A DNA stretch of 64,000 nt from positions 248,001-312,000 of the forward strand of contig JAUFSD010000020.1 of NCBI GenBank assembly GCA_033030425.1, given 5' to 3'. Numbering within the stretch: position 1 is the first letter of the stretch; the number at the start of each line of letters is the position of its first letter. This DNA is from Verpa conica (lineage: Eukaryota; Ascomycota; Pezizomycetes; Pezizales; Morchellaceae). Under the pieces are notes generated by a model. It was not told the DNA's origin, made no database searches, and saw only the letters and a list, made by a program, of their open reading frames with translations. This document shows, one piece after another, positions 21,380 through 33,965 of this stretch. The translations under genes were made by a program, and so were the position numbers.

Positions 21380-21785
21380 CAGTGTTCGCAACCGTCCGGG
21401 GCCCCCGGTAGGGCCCTATAGGGGCCCCGCTGTAACCGTAGGACTGGACGGACTATGAGCTATAGTCCGTCCCGGGCTGCATTCTCCTGGACTACGGGGG
21501 ACTATAGGGCCCTGTGGGCGTTTGCCAAGAGATATTTTGCACTATTCTAGGGATAAAAGCATATAATATCCGCTAGAAATTACTGCCTAAGCAAGAGTAG
21601 GTAGCCATTTTGGGGTAAATAAACCCTAGCCCTGAGGTCTTGGCGCCCTGTAGGGCCCTATGCAGTCGATAGTCCCCGTTCGTTATGCCCTGGACCGCCC
21701 CGAAGAGAGGCTGGGACGGACTATAGAGTCGTAGGGCGTCCGGTCCTAGCCTCAAGACGGACGGACTGCCCCGTTGCAAACACTG
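21380..21785. mobile_element. hAT-type MITE, 406 bp
   Basis: The element begins CAGTGTTCGCAAC and ends GTTGCAAACACTG, an inverted terminal repeat of 13 bp with one mismatch. It is flanked on both sides by the identical 8-bp sequence ATATTGTA (21372-21379 and 21786-21793). CAGTG-type ends with an 8-bp duplication are the hallmark of hAT transposons. The interior is GC-rich and full of gggccc palindromes, unlike its AT-rich surroundings, and has no coding capacity. Confidence 0.88.
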
Positions 21786-21887
21786 ATATTGTATTCGTTA
21801 CCTAAAGCGGGGTGAGGGATTCGCTACTGGTCAAGACCTTTTGTATATCAGTAAGACTACATTTAAACTGTCTTAAATGGAGATTGG

Positions 21888-22750
21888 TATACTTAACGTT
21901 AGCTGAAGATATTTTGATCTCGGTGTGACAGTGATTACACCTGCTAACTACGGTCACCGGAGCCACAGTCGACACCGGGTAACTATCGAGTGATCGATCG
22001 TGATGTACCAACTGTGCCACCCGATCCGCAGCTGTTACACCTGATCCATGTAAACGCTGGAAACAATTACTGAGCTTGAGGATATACCTATGTACAAGAG
22101 TACATTACATGGAGTATTACTAGTGAAGGTTTTAGAGTACGTAGATAAGCTGATTTTTTATCTCTTTGACAGATGCCTAAAACTCTATCTACACGAGCAA
22201 AAAGAATAGCTGTCTAAGAGAAAGGAATGATAATGGGGACTGCCGAGAACAAAGCAAAAGCACATAATCGTATCTAGAAGTCTCCACGTAATTTAACAAA
22301 GCTACCACTAGTATGAATTTTGTTTCCTACCAATATCTTCTGGCTCGAAGTGTAATTGATTGTAGTGGGAGTATTGGGCGATGGCTGTAGTTAGGGTGTG
22401 CTCTGCGAGTTAGACTGTGCACCGCCCTTCTAGTATATCCTAGTAAACCCGTCGGCGGAGTGTGTTGGGATTCCATTTATCCCGTGATTTATCTCCGTTA
22501 ACTTTGGCCGGTTAGTTACCCTGTTATCGGAGGAACATTTGTGCCGTTAGTGTTACGTGTAACCTTGGTATTTTTTTTGTTTGTGCTACTTTCAGTTAGT
22601 ATAAGTATTCTAGTTTTCTCTAGGTTAGGGAAGAATCAAGCGGGTTTCATTTGCGTTCTACCGCACAACAGAGTGATGGGTTTATTGGCCTTTTGTGGCC
22701 AGCTTGTGCTTTGACATCTTCATTAGCACGTAAGAGATCATTATACACTA
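21888..22750 (+). repeat. Dispersed repeat family B, copy 2
   Basis: Second, longer copy of the repeat at 18301-18790. Shared blocks include acgctggaaacaattact near 22052 and ttggccttttgtggcc near 22684. Extra sequence is present at about 22110-22300 and 22450-22670. Non-coding. Confidence 0.72.
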
Positions 22751-22819
22751 ATTAGCGGACTCTAGCGTCGTGCCACCGAGAAATCTATATGACGTCATTC
22801 ATAATACTAAACACATGGA

Positions 22820-22950
22820 CCAGAAACTGTGTCCTATTCAATTCAGGAACACAATCGGCCAGGGAACGACGCAGTCTATTCAGGAACGTTTCCCAATGAA
22901 CCAGTCCTCCAGAGAGCCTTCCCGGATAAGCAATGCTCCCTGAGTTGACT
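22820..22950 (-). repeat. Decayed terminus of the GGAACG element
   Basis: In reverse complement this reads like the element's outer end (agtcaactcagggagcattg, then cttatccgggaa), with further GGAACG-like sub-repeats inward (gaacgtttcc, gaacgacgc). It is an isolated right-hand terminus; no matching left end is close by. Confidence 0.6.
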
Positions 22951-23019
22951 ATAACACCTACACTGGGGAAGTACAAATCTCTCCTCACCAACGCTATGAG
23001 AGGTTATAGCTACATCTCT

Positions 23020-23590
23020 CACAACGCGTCTAGAAAATCACTACGAGGGAGAACCTTCCAAATCCCGGTGAGGGGTTTCTAATCCTCGAACAAGCCTTCG
23101 ACGGTGTTGTTAATAGCCGTGACACTGTAATACCAGCTACCAGAACTCCATCTATAGCGACCCTGGCGACGGGAGCAGCGGGCTGGTAGAGGTCTCGACC
23201 ACTACGGGTGGGGGCGATAATAACGTTCTGCCGATAGTAAGGGATTCGATGAGAGGAAATTCGACCAGGCCAGATATATCTGTCGAAAGGGGTGGGCCAG
23301 GAATAGGGGAGTTGGTGGTTGGAGGCGTGGCCGGGAGTGCTGAGAGAGGGCCCTACCCATCCCGAACTATCTCTAGCACCAACCCCCCGCACCGGCCCAC
23401 CAGTACTGTACGCGGTATGCATGGAGTGGCTTTCCCAAATGTTGGGCATACGTGCAAGTCACTCGTTGGAGTGGTGATCGAGGTCGAAGCCTTCATGATG
23501 AATCACTGGTCATCGAATGGCGCAAGTCTCAGTGCGGCGAGGAAGTCTGTCGAGATTGACCAAACACCCACTGCCCAAGGGCTACCATGT
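23020..23590. other. GC-richer patch, possible gene relic
   Basis: Frames are open on both strands here (minus 23030-23449, plus 23249 onward) in a stretch of higher GC than its flanks, which suggests a former coding region. Neither frame shows a domain I recognise, and the plus frame runs into the transposon end at 23598. Strand undecided. Confidence 0.3.
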
Positions 23591-23597
23591 ATGTATC

Positions 23598-23735
23598 CTA
23601 GTTTATTCGGGAACATCGCTTATCCGGGAACGTTTCTGGATGGACTACACTACTGTGGAACGGAATATATACAGTCCATCACCCAGGTAATTAAGGAATA
23701 CTCCGTTTTACTCGGGAACACTCCATCCACATGCA
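23598..23735 (+). repeat. Decayed terminus of the GGAACG element
   Basis: It starts tagtttattcgggaacatcg and continues cttatccgggaacgtttctgg, then ggaacggaatatatac and tactcgggaacactcc, the same order of sub-repeats as the complete copies at 28637, 35666 and 42210. It forms the 3' end of the open frame 23249-23791. Confidence 0.68.
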
Positions 23736-23799
23736 ATAGGTACAGTGGTACCTCCGGATATTTTTGCTTTTCGACTAAAGCCTTTTATTAGCAGAACAG

Positions 23800-26700
23800 A
23801 CCTCAACCCAAATCATTTAGATAAGGTTTTAGTAATGCCTTCAGCTCCTCCTCAGTGGTGGGGGACCAATGTCAGTGGCTATACCTATACTAATTGCGTC
23901 GAGCGACACGGCAACTGATTCCCCTCCTACTTCAATTGCAGCACAAGTTCCGCCAGGCATCCGCCTATACTATATGAAGACTGGGTAGAGTGGGTGTTTT
24001 CAGATCTCGGACATACCTCTAATGCGCTGGCTGTTGCTATGATACCCATAGCGATTTTTCTAATAAATCACGGGCTTCATAGACCGCAAACCTTAGCGCA
24101 GCGCGGACATCAGGGTAGACTAATCCTTCGCTGCTCCTCGGTTAGCCTGTACGTATAGTGGGTTGTTGATATTAGTCCTATTTGTTATATCTATATCTGG
24201 AGTGATATAGGAGTATTGTTAAGGAGGAGGTGTCATTTCAGCGTGCATTATACTGTAGTTTCGTGCCTTTTGAAATTTTTAGCAGATTTGGTACAAGTAA
24301 CCCCGATTTGAATTGGGTCTAGGAAGTCGAGATGGTGTGGCTAGTGGGACACAGCATATGTGTTGGATGCTCTTAATAAAAGAGTATAGATCTATAAAAT
24401 ATATATTGGGAGATCCCCTGGTCCTGATCATTAAGTTGACCAAGATTCAATTATATTGAATCTCAAAGTGTCGTGATTTACAGAAATACTGACACGTAGC
24501 CTAGTATAGTACTACGCTTATCAGGTGGGCAAATAACTATACAAAGCCTTGCTCTGGCGGTGCGTTCCCAAATAATGTTGCGTCGGGTGTAGGCAGATGG
24601 CGGGCTGTGTTCAATGTCAGATATTAATGATAGACTACGAGGTAATTAAAGCATGGTGTTGATATAGAGAATCTCAGTAGCTTAGTAGACTACGAAAGTT
24701 CCTAGTGAAGCGCTCCCATAAGTTCTATATGTATATATATCTTATATATGTATCCGACGATATCCTAAAATTCTAAAGAAAATCTTATACAAGCACTTCA
24801 TAGGTGTACTAACATACTTGAACGTCACCCAGCAGTACCTGCTTTGGTACCGACACTGTACCTAAGTAGTTAGGTTTATCCCAACTAGATTCAGAAATAT
24901 TCCGAGTGTTATAGCATGACTAAAAACTTACCGGAGGAGATTGGTAGCAATACGTATAGATCTATCGTCAAATTCTGAGTATGGATGTCTTTAGCAATTC
25001 CTGGACATCTATAATGATTTTTAGGGTTGTCCAGATAACCAGATAACCAGAAGATTATAACCCTATGGCTCCTGTTGTAACGATAATGTACACAACGTCT
25101 CAAAGCCTGCTCCTTTAACAATAGCCGTCTTCTGTGTCATCTCACATATTTACCATGCAATTCTGGCTGTCGGAGGTTGCACTATTATTGTTATTGTGGA
25201 ATGAGGGTGGGGTTTGTGCTTATACCAATGCTACTGGTGTTATGATGAAATGGATTATCCGAAATATATTTCGTCCTATGTTTCCGTGCCGACAATCCTA
25301 TAAGCGACAAGATGGTACCCCAGGTCAACTAAGCTATATAATGGCAAAGAAATAATCTATGGTGAACGGGTATTGGTGCAAGCATCTTAGGTGGTTACCC
25401 ATTCCTGTTGGGTTCCAGCAATGGTTATGCGTGTCCCTTACCTTGTCATCAGCAAGAAGGTCATCGAGTACCTAACTACTTCATCTCTACAGACGCTCCC
25501 ACCGTTAGATGGCCGGAAAGATTCCACAGGTATATTTATTCTTTGAAACCGCTTACTCAAAACTACATCATACCCTACTACGTTATTAGCTGACGCCGCC
25601 TTCATTGATCAACATGACCTAGGTAGTTGTTCTTGGTCTCAAAGTTCGGAGTCCATGGGTCTTATCGCAAGCATGTATGAAAACAGCCGTATACCGATAA
25701 AAGCATGGCCTTTGAATTATACCTCCGCACCGGGATGAGCTTCCTATGGTCTCTCTTCTCCTCCGGTCGCTGTTGGTGCCTAGGGAACTATAGACGGAGA
25801 TGCCGGTTATCGTTTTACAGAAACTTACCGCATAACGAGATCAAGTCATTGATCCAGTACACAAATCACATCCTGGGCCTAGGTTGTGCCGCAAGTGTTT
25901 AAACATCGACAGATACCATTGGGGCCCCTTCATGGCTTGTCCTTGGTGGGGCGAACTGTCTCGGGGCTTCAAAAATGGTCTGGCATTGAAGTACTACACG
26001 GAATAACTAAGTATTATGCGGCATCCATGGCTTGATGGGGATTTTTCTGTGATGAACCTTACTTGGGAGTGTGAAATGGATCAGGACGTATGGGGGGTCT
26101 AGTTCCTCCCGGGTGCGGGATATTTGCAATATTGAACAGAGAGTTCGAGCCGAAATAGACCGTGAAGCCAACGGTAAGCCTTAGGTGTACATAAATGATC
26201 TGAGATTAACTCCCTGAAGTCCTGGCAGGCCCACAGGATAAGAGTTATATATTCTCGAACCCCTTCATCATGCTTTCTACCGCCCTGAATAATCTTCTCT
26301 CATACACGTAGATCGCGGTAACTACCTTGTCCTGCGGTGACAGGATTATATGATCACTACCACCCCCTGTGATGAGGTCGGATATGTTTATGTACTAGTA
26401 TACACCCTTGCTGTTATGCAGGATGACAGAAATTAGTTATTTATCGGGATAGAAAGGCGCTAATCTTAGCGGTTCCTATAGATCTGGCGATTCCCCGAGT
26501 GTTTGCATCAATAGTTTAGAAAGCGTGCTGGTAGGTGATACCGCGCTTGCCACCGAGCTATTGAACCAGTCCCCCATTACTCTACTCAAGCGTGCAAGCT
26601 GTTGTCAAACCGTGCCACGAATACGTACCAGTCAATATCGAGACATAACCTGAGAATACTCGTTCCGCGCAGATCATATTGAGTGGACATAACAAATAAT

Positions 26701-27419
26701 TGCTCCGTACTAGATATACTAATTGTTGCGAGGATATCCTTTTATGTTATGAATAGGTTTGCACTCCATTAAGTTTTATTGGAAACCTCGACCACTAGAA
26801 GTGTAATGAGAAAAGTAGGATTATCCATTGCTATTACCTGTGGTACCAAGTATTATACAGATGCTGAATGGTTGATGTATAAATCTAGTAACTTGACAAA
26901 TTGTGTTGGATAAGAGTCTGGAAAATGTGGGTCCAAAGGCTCGGAGGTTGTATTCTCTGCTTTTGGTACGGGTTCTCAGAAGGAACAAGATTATATACCG
27001 ACGTCATGATCCAAGCGGCCATATCTCCCTCTCACCTGAAACCAACATTACTAATCAGCAAGACCACAAAAGTTCCGCTCAGTGTATATTAAATATTTAG
27101 CGACTTTTTAGGCATTTTGCAGCATTTCCAACATCACCATCATTTTGTGGTCCCAGCGGGGGTAAATTTCACCCTGGGGTAGATTTTCAGTTTTCACCAA
27201 AAGGCGAAAAGGGTCTAGGAATCCAATGGGGTATAATATGATAGTTCAGGGGGCAAAGTCACCCTTTCTCCAGAAGTTGTTGATGTCGCCATAGCATTTG
27301 TGGTTTCATTTAATTACTAAGATTCTATGGTGCGTTTGTTTTAGAAATTGCCCAAAAAAAAGGAAATGCCCAGGGTGTCTTATTTTCCAGGAGAGATTTA
27401 ACCGTTAACTACACATAGG
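23800..27419. other. Intergenic, no gene seen
   Basis: 3.6 kb with only short frames (24909-25121 -, 25134-25355 +, 25408-25593 +, 25705-25902 +, 26901-27092 +), none with a domain or conserved start. Composition varies without a clear boundary. No RNA gene recognised. Confidence 0.45.
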
Positions 27420-28610
27420 TTAGCAGAATATCGCGAGGAAACACCCAATGTAGGAAATCCCTATAAACCAGCCAGTTCGTATAGTCACATCATCATCTCG
27501 TGAATTAGAAGTGAGGTTTTCTTGGCTCACGTTTTCTTCAAGGGTCAACTTTAGGTGGGTAATACCTGGGCATATAATATAGTCAACTGTCGCTGAGTAA
27601 TCATTGGCTGTGAGCTGAGGTGTTGCTTCACAGATTCGCACTCGGTTACAGGCCGCAGTGGCATGGATTATCCAGTTGAGCCAGTCAGTACCTCTCACTG
27701 TGGTATCGATCACTGTTTGTTCAAAACATACCAGTAGCACAGTCAAGTTCAATTAAATCCAGAAAGAAGACCCGCCAGATACATAATATCCAAGTCTCAG
27801 AAAGATCTTCCTCCATTTCGATCTTCCGAGGAAACCTCGGTAAAACCGCCCTGTACTGCTTCGTAAAAACTAGAGCAGATATATTTTTGATCGCTCGACC
27901 AAGGTTTGTCTCTAGATAAATCCGACCCGCAAAGTTGGAAATAGGAGATCTTGCTAATGGCTCCACGTCTGTACTCGGGATGACCACACTTGAGGTTCAC
28001 TTCAGCGCAATGCAGGCCCTTACGGCGGCCGTAAGCCCGGAGCTCATCACAACCGGTAACGTGGTCGTTCATCTTCATGAAACCTGGTCCACGCAGAAAC
28101 AAAGGAAAAGCATGACAGAGTCGTCAAAAACCTCTTTCCCTTTTGTTGAAAAAATAGTATTACCTTAAGACCTCCAAATGCGTCATAGGGGTACTTGTAG
28201 TCTACCTTCTCGTATAACTAATTACCAATGAGACCTTCCTCTGCAGCACTCAAACGTCTAGGGCATCATCGAGTTTCCTCCTCAGGGTTTCATCCAGCAA
28301 TAGCAGCGCTTCCACAGGATGGCTAACTTCTATCGACAATATATACATTAGCTTCGGACATTATGAAACCTATTTCGTCGGTTCTTGGTGTATTATAGAG
28401 GGAAATTGGTGGGGAAGCTGAAATCTCCAAGTAATCCCGAGTAGCCTTGGTTAGGCCCCTCAAGGAACAACAGCCGTCCCTGGCCGCGGCATGGAAGAAA
28501 ATGGGAAAAACCCTCGCCTCCGCCTCTCCGCTGGGTTCGGTTGACTTTTCTCGGAACTCTTTCTCATCTCCGATGTACCCAAAGCCGGCTGGGGAAGCAT
28601 TCTGATTCAT
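27420..28610 (-). pseudogene. Degenerate or intron-rich minus-strand gene
   Basis: Four overlapping minus-strand frames in different phases (28610-28323, 28102-27797, 27987-27721, 27752-27420) together look like one gene broken by frameshifts or by introns I could not place. The first begins at a plausible ATG (28610), 26 bases inside the edge of the transposon at 28637, with protein-like text such as ARVFPIFFHAAARDGCC. A donor-like GTATGT occurs at about 27732 on the minus strand. I do not recognise the product. If real, its promoter has been displaced by the insertion. Confidence 0.35.
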
Positions 28611-28636
28611 GATCTCTCGGGCAAGAAAACTCCGAT

Positions 28637-29076
28637 CTGTTGTAGTCCATTGGGGAAACGCCGCTTATTCAGGAACGTTCCTGGATCGACCGGTCCACGA
28701 GCGAACGATTTATTATACCGGATATACAGCCGCCATCTACATACTATGATATGTGGGGCAATCGTATAGTGCCTAGAGACACCAATACTACCTTATAACT
28801 CTCTAACTATATACTATACATCTCTCACCATATATCATACCTACTAAGGGCTACCCCTGTTGTAAGCCTAGCGGTGGAGGGACCTTCAGTTAGCAACAAA
28901 TTACACTTAAATGAAAGGATATGGAGGAACAAAAACCATTGATGTATTTCTGTTGAGCAGACTGGCAGTGTTCCCGAGTGGAATGGCCCTTATACGGTAT
29001 ATGATTCTGTTCTCTGGTGGACTGGTCTATGCAGGAACGCTCCTGGATAAGCGGCATTTCCCAATGGACTAGAACA
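28637..29076. mobile_element. GGAACG TIR element, copy A
   Basis: About 440 bp with inverted ends of about 85 bp (ctgttgtagtccattgggg on the left; the reverse complement of ccaatggactagaaca on the right). Each end contains GGAACG sub-repeats spaced about 20-45 bases apart. The interior is shared with copy B at 42210 (for example ctctaactatatactat). No coding capacity; a MITE whose autonomous partner is not in the window. It sits just upstream of the minus-strand gene starting at 28610. Confidence 0.88.
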
Positions 29077-31093
29077 ATAACAAGGTTTTCGGGACATCTG
29101 GTGTAGGTAAGCTAAATAAATCTCGAATGCATCGGGTGGTTAACAGATATTGATACTGAATCTCGAAATACACAGACACCCACAGTTATGGTCTCTCTAC
29201 TGTTACTTCCCAGGAGTATTTGATCTTTCCTCCTCACGGGAGTGATATAGGCCAGGACTGACGAGTTGGTAGCGCTACTATACTCTATTTGTATGGGATG
29301 CACTGCAAGGTGGAACCCTTGGCATTTAACAAGGCGACGATGTTTAGGGTTACACTTTGTCGTTTGTCATGTGTTGGTTGTGTTGGGGTTCCTCTCTTGC
29401 TACGGTATGTTCAGAAATGTGATACAGGTGTTGCCTGAGTATTATGGGGCCAGAGCAACAATTATTCGAGTGTTTGGTGATCTTGGATATCAAAGGTTTC
29501 TTGGTTTAGTGTATGGGAAAAAAGTTGTAGAATCTTTTACTAAAACTTCTGTTTCCTTTCTTTTTTTTCCGTGCACGAATTCTTTTTACAAAATCAGAAG
29601 TCCACTAGTATTGCCGCAATTTAGGTGCCTGTTTGTAGGCTTTCTGTTAGAAAGTATACGCCCTGGTATTGCGCTCATTAATTCGGAATCCTTATTCTAG
29701 TTTACTGGTTATTGGTATATGTTTATTTGAAGAGACAGGCCGGCCCACGAAACTGTTATATTGGTGTTGAAATGATAATTCATGAGATAGGAGTATATTG
29801 CATGGCCAAACTGTAACCTAATCAGCACCGAGAACATTTACGCAGATACAAGTAGTATGGTTTTCCTGATATAAATTAATACTGTGTACTGGAATATGAA
29901 ATCCGAGGCTGGGGGAAATAACTCTCCTTGGGACAATAAGAAAGAAGAGGTATGATTACTGGGAAGAGATAGTTCTATGTCAATAAGGGGTTATATAGCA
30001 CGCTCACAGCAACAACATCACTATCTCGGTGCTGGGTGTTGCCTATTCCAGTTAATGAATAACATGTATTAGGGCTAGTAGTTACCTAAAAAAAAATAGC
30101 AAATGCTGGAAGCAAGAATATCGAGAAGCCAGGGCCTGAATTTCGAACATCCTCATCCAAGGATTGGAGCTCTAGCCACTGAACCACTGATATGTTGGTG
30201 AGTGTACACATGTAACGATCTTGTGGGAGCCGGGTAAGAGCGAGTGATATTTTGTGATGTATGGACTTCAGTATAGTTGGAGCGTCTTAAAGGGTATTAA
30301 TGAATTCATGAATTAATTGAAAATGTAGACTTAGCCATATTACACTATCAGCTATGTGGCGAAACTGTAGCTGTGTACTTCAAGTGCTCCATCTCTGCTA
30401 TCGTCGTCAACTAATATCATACACGGTATCAGTCAATTAATATAGAGCCTATCATTAATGAATTTGTGGAGAAACTGGATGTGACATTGTGTATCTTAAG
30501 GAAGTTCCGGGGGCCCGTAGGATGGTGTCAAATGAAATCTTCGGGAAGAAGATGGTAAACGACAGTGCCGGCCCTATATGATGAATGAGCTTTATTAAAA
30601 CAATATTGGAGGGAGTTAGAATGAATATTTACTAAATGTAGGATACCTTGAGGGATAGCTGGGCCAGAGAAGTGACAATGCGCATCCCACGCCCCCGTAC
30701 ATGAGGTCTTAAGGATAAGCAATTATTCATATGCTTTATGCTTGAAGTTAAATTGCTTTATAGACAGAGGTGTTGCAAGCTGTGATTTGAATCTATCTAG
30801 AAGGATTGGGGTAAGTATTTGTAATACACCTCGGAGAGGTTTTGGCTACTTAGAAATTATTTTGTAAGTCTGTTATTGCAGCAGCTTGTAGGGGGCGGTT
30901 TAGTTATAGATCTGGCCTTAGCTGACAAATATGTTGTTGAGGTGTACGGTAACCCATTGCTCCTGTAATTAACTGGTATGCGTGTCCTTAGTTACCTGTC
31001 CTATTTATATATCTACCGTTCGTCGTGTTAACCCCTTGGTAACACAGAAACTACCAACTAGCTCCCCACATCATAAAACTCTCAAATAAATTA
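29077..31093. other. Intergenic, no gene seen
   Basis: The frame 29266-29700 (+) is 144 codons and hydrophobic but would start with TTG and resembles nothing I know. The frame 30528-30722 (-) is short. A tRNA-like segment at 30135-30195 is listed separately. Confidence 0.45.
30135..30195 (-). other. tRNA-like sequence, possible SINE or tRNA relic
   Basis: On the minus strand the text gtggttcagtggctagagc resembles a tRNA D-arm (A box), and gatgttcgaaattc, about 25 bases on, resembles a T-arm (B box). I could not draw a full cloverleaf with a paired acceptor stem, so this is at most a decayed tRNA or a tRNA-derived SINE head. Confidence 0.3.
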
Positions 31094-31712
31094 TGAACAA
31101 CCAGAATAACTTCGATCTACAATCTGATAGGACTGAGTATCTCAATACACATGAAACAATATCATGAGATGATAAATGAAACTCGTACGGAAGGGATGGT
31201 AGGGATGTCTGAAGAGGAAGCTCCAGTGTCTGCAGGGGGTCGTACACCGACAGGATTTACACAGGGTAGGGGTGAAGGGTCTGGCGGAACGGGAACAGCG
31301 GGGGTGGGGCATAGATCCAGCGAGGTGGAAATAGAGATGGTGGGTCTGCAGGGGCCCGGTAACCTGGAAATCGGGTTTATGGGGAGCGGTGGAACCAGGC
31401 TGATACGAGCCGGGTCGGTGGAGTACGAGTCAGTTGTAACGGAGATGGCTACGGTACAACCGGCGGAGGGGTTGAGCCACAGGAGGCTACGTTAGCGGGG
31501 CAAGCCAACCCAACCCCCGCCGGAGGTGGTGGGCCTGTACCAGGACCACCCTCGCTGAGAGTTAATGGGTCCTCAGTCAAATATCAGCAGTTTCTAAAAG
31601 CGAACTGCCCCAGTCTGGAGGGTCGGTCCCTAGCCATAGGAGGCGTAGCTATATCTGTGGTTGTTACCAGAGCCACGGACTCCCTCATGCTACTTGTCAT
31701 ACTTTTCGGAAC
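31094..31712 (+). pseudogene. Gly-rich protein relic with a hydrophobic tail
   Basis: Two short ATG frames (31094 and 31151) lead into a Gly/Glu-rich frame (to 31495). The next frame then continues in phase-shifted form to a TGA near 31712 with a hydrophobic end (SLAIGGVAISVVV ... SLMLLVILFG). The order of low-complexity polar sequence then membrane segment resembles the C-terminal half of the 50488 gene (Gly/Glu-rich text there lies after the membrane segment), but no alignable motif is shared. Part of it recurs as a relic at 32400-32570. A transposon terminus begins at 31745. Confidence 0.4.
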
Positions 31713-31744
31713 GTGAAATAGACCACTACCGCCGGTTTTGTCGG

Positions 31745-31840
31745 GCTATAGCACTGCATTTGGGGAACGACGCTTATCCGGAATCCTCCTGAACAAATGT
31801 GTCTACCGGTGGGTTATTTGTTATATCGGAAGGTCCACCA
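31745..31840 (+). repeat. Decayed terminus of the GGAACG element
   Basis: The text tttggggaacgacgcttatcc followed by a weakly matching interior corresponds to the outer end of copies A-C. It lies 35 bases after the stop of the preceding relic. Confidence 0.58.
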
Positions 31841-32399
31841 TCCCGAAATCATGACTGTCACCGGAGGTATAGTACTCCAGCTTTACTCATACGATGTCAA
31901 GGCCATACTAAGGATTATATAGTATTGATTGATATTTTATACCCAAGTTTGAGGTAATACTCCACCCATACACCATGCTATTAAGACAGATCTCGGTAGA
32001 TAGAAAGAGGCACAGCTATCCAGTCAGACACACCCCGCTGGTTATTTATAGCGTCTATTAGATTTATCTAGTTTGAAGAAATAGATTGATAATCGTGTCA
32101 TGGATGGGGTAGCAGGATCCGAAGTACTCAAAAGTGTACCAGACCAGACTCCCTGCCCTGGGGTAGGTCATATGGGGTTACCGGGTCTACGGGGACACAA
32201 CAAACGACGATCGGTGAGTTAGTTGCTATTCGGTCGATGGAGTTTGGGTTTAGGTACTTTTCTGGCTGGCTTGTTATGGTTAGTCGAAATTGCTGACCAA
32301 GTGGCATAGATCCGGCGGAAATTGGAGGATCAGTGAGAATTAAACTGGTATTTGCAATAGAGCTGGCAGGCCTTCTTAAATTGAGTCAGATAGCTGCTC

Positions 32400-32580
32400 A
32401 GCGTGGTTGGAGCTGTGGGGGTTATGGGTGAGCCACAGACGACCCGTCGGTGGTGCAACTGGTGGAAGTAGGTCTAGGAGGGTTGCGGTAAAAACGTATG
32501 CCGGTAAGACTCCCACCGGAGGTGTTGGGCCTATGCTCCCTACGATAAGAGTAGATATAAGTGGGTATAGTAATGTTAGA
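32400..32580 (+). repeat. Relic duplicated from 31440-31575
   Basis: Shared text includes gagccacag and ccaccggaggtgttgggcct, against gagccacagg and ccgccggaggtggtgggcct at about 31475-31535. It looks like a second decayed copy of the Gly-rich gene end. Confidence 0.5.
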
Positions 32581-33965
32581 GAATACCCTTTATGAGTATA
32601 ATAGAGATGTGTTTGAACTAGCGCTATAGGGTAGTGTGTATGAGGATTTGGTAGAGTAATACATGATTCTCGCCATGGTATTGGAAAAGCATCTGGCTTT
32701 CGAAAGCTGCAATTCAGCGAGTTTTCTTGTTTATTTAACTTAGATTCCATGACTTACCAGCCCAATTAACTAGAACTTGAACTATTTTGCAATAAGCCCC
32801 AACTACCAGCTATCTATATGTACTTTCCCGGAAACATAAAAGACTCCTTTTCGAGTGTTATCAACCCTGTGAGTAGAAAAGTAGAATGCCTCCGTCCTCT
32901 CAAACCCCTCTATATCTCCTGGTACCCTATTTCTGGGAGTAAATGGAGTCATGTTCATCCCCAAGCATATGGTTTCGGTACACATGATTCTAGATACATC
33001 TTTTTACGACTAAACGGTAGAGGTCTAAACATAACTTCTGCAACGTCATTCCAAAAGGAATTTCTGTATAGCCCCATTGACCTACGGAATATAATTTGTA
33101 ATAGCTCTCACATACACCTAGATTTCTCATATGCCTATTATTCCAAAGATGCTGTCGAAAGAACCTTCTAACTAGATCGCACAGTCCCATAGTGATAATT
33201 CAAAACTATTAAGCACTTGACGGGGTTCATTCAAGTGGCTAATTGGTAACGTACTATTTCGGGTTGTACAGTTGATAAATCGTCCTGCCTCTCAACAGCT
33301 TCTCGTCTTTGTAGTTATAATTGGAAATCTGCCATCTACACCGACTGTTCTTCAGCGAGAGTTCTACTTAAGTGGTATCTAATGTACAACAGATTACCTC
33401 CAGTCACTGTCCCTGTCCATGTATCTAGCGTCTTTATCACCGGGAAAGGAATGTGGACATTCATCTCTAAAACAAACATCTTCGGGCCATCAGTTGCCCG
33501 ACGGATTTCCAATCACCCTCGCCAATTGGGCCTCGGAAGGGGCGAGCACCTCCGCCTTACGTTTTCGTTACGTTCTTATGGCCGGAGAACTATGGAAATA
33601 GCTGCTGTAGGTACAATACTATGAACCGTCTTCAAAGGGTTAAAGAGCGCTGACCTAGGGGAGATTGCGGTTACCGTCAGTCAGTGTTAGAACCACCAGG
33701 GTAATCAATGGACTTACAGTACAATCACCCTATGAGGTTGAATCCTCACGGATATTCCCCCAACAAGAATCTAGAGCGCGGCCAGGAAAAGGATAATCCC
33801 ATGTGCACTAGTAATTCCCTATGAAAAACTGCTCTATAACAATACGCTATCGCACGGAGCTATATCCTCACTGGAGGACAATATTTTATGTAATTCCAGG
33901 CAAGTTTGTTGGTAGGGTATATTATATCCCGAGATAAATCTCTCAATATATGGTACATATGACTT
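32581..33965. other. Intergenic, no gene seen
   Basis: The frame 32818-33171 (+, 117 codons) has a TAC-type upstream context but no domain. The frames 33382-33624 and 33419-33601 overlap in different phases. None is supported by homology within the window. Confidence 0.4.

Noticed and set aside
29266..29700. 144-codon hydrophobic plus-strand frame
   Set aside because: Starts with TTG; the first ATG is well inside; no homologue in the window and AT-rich composition explains the hydrophobicity.
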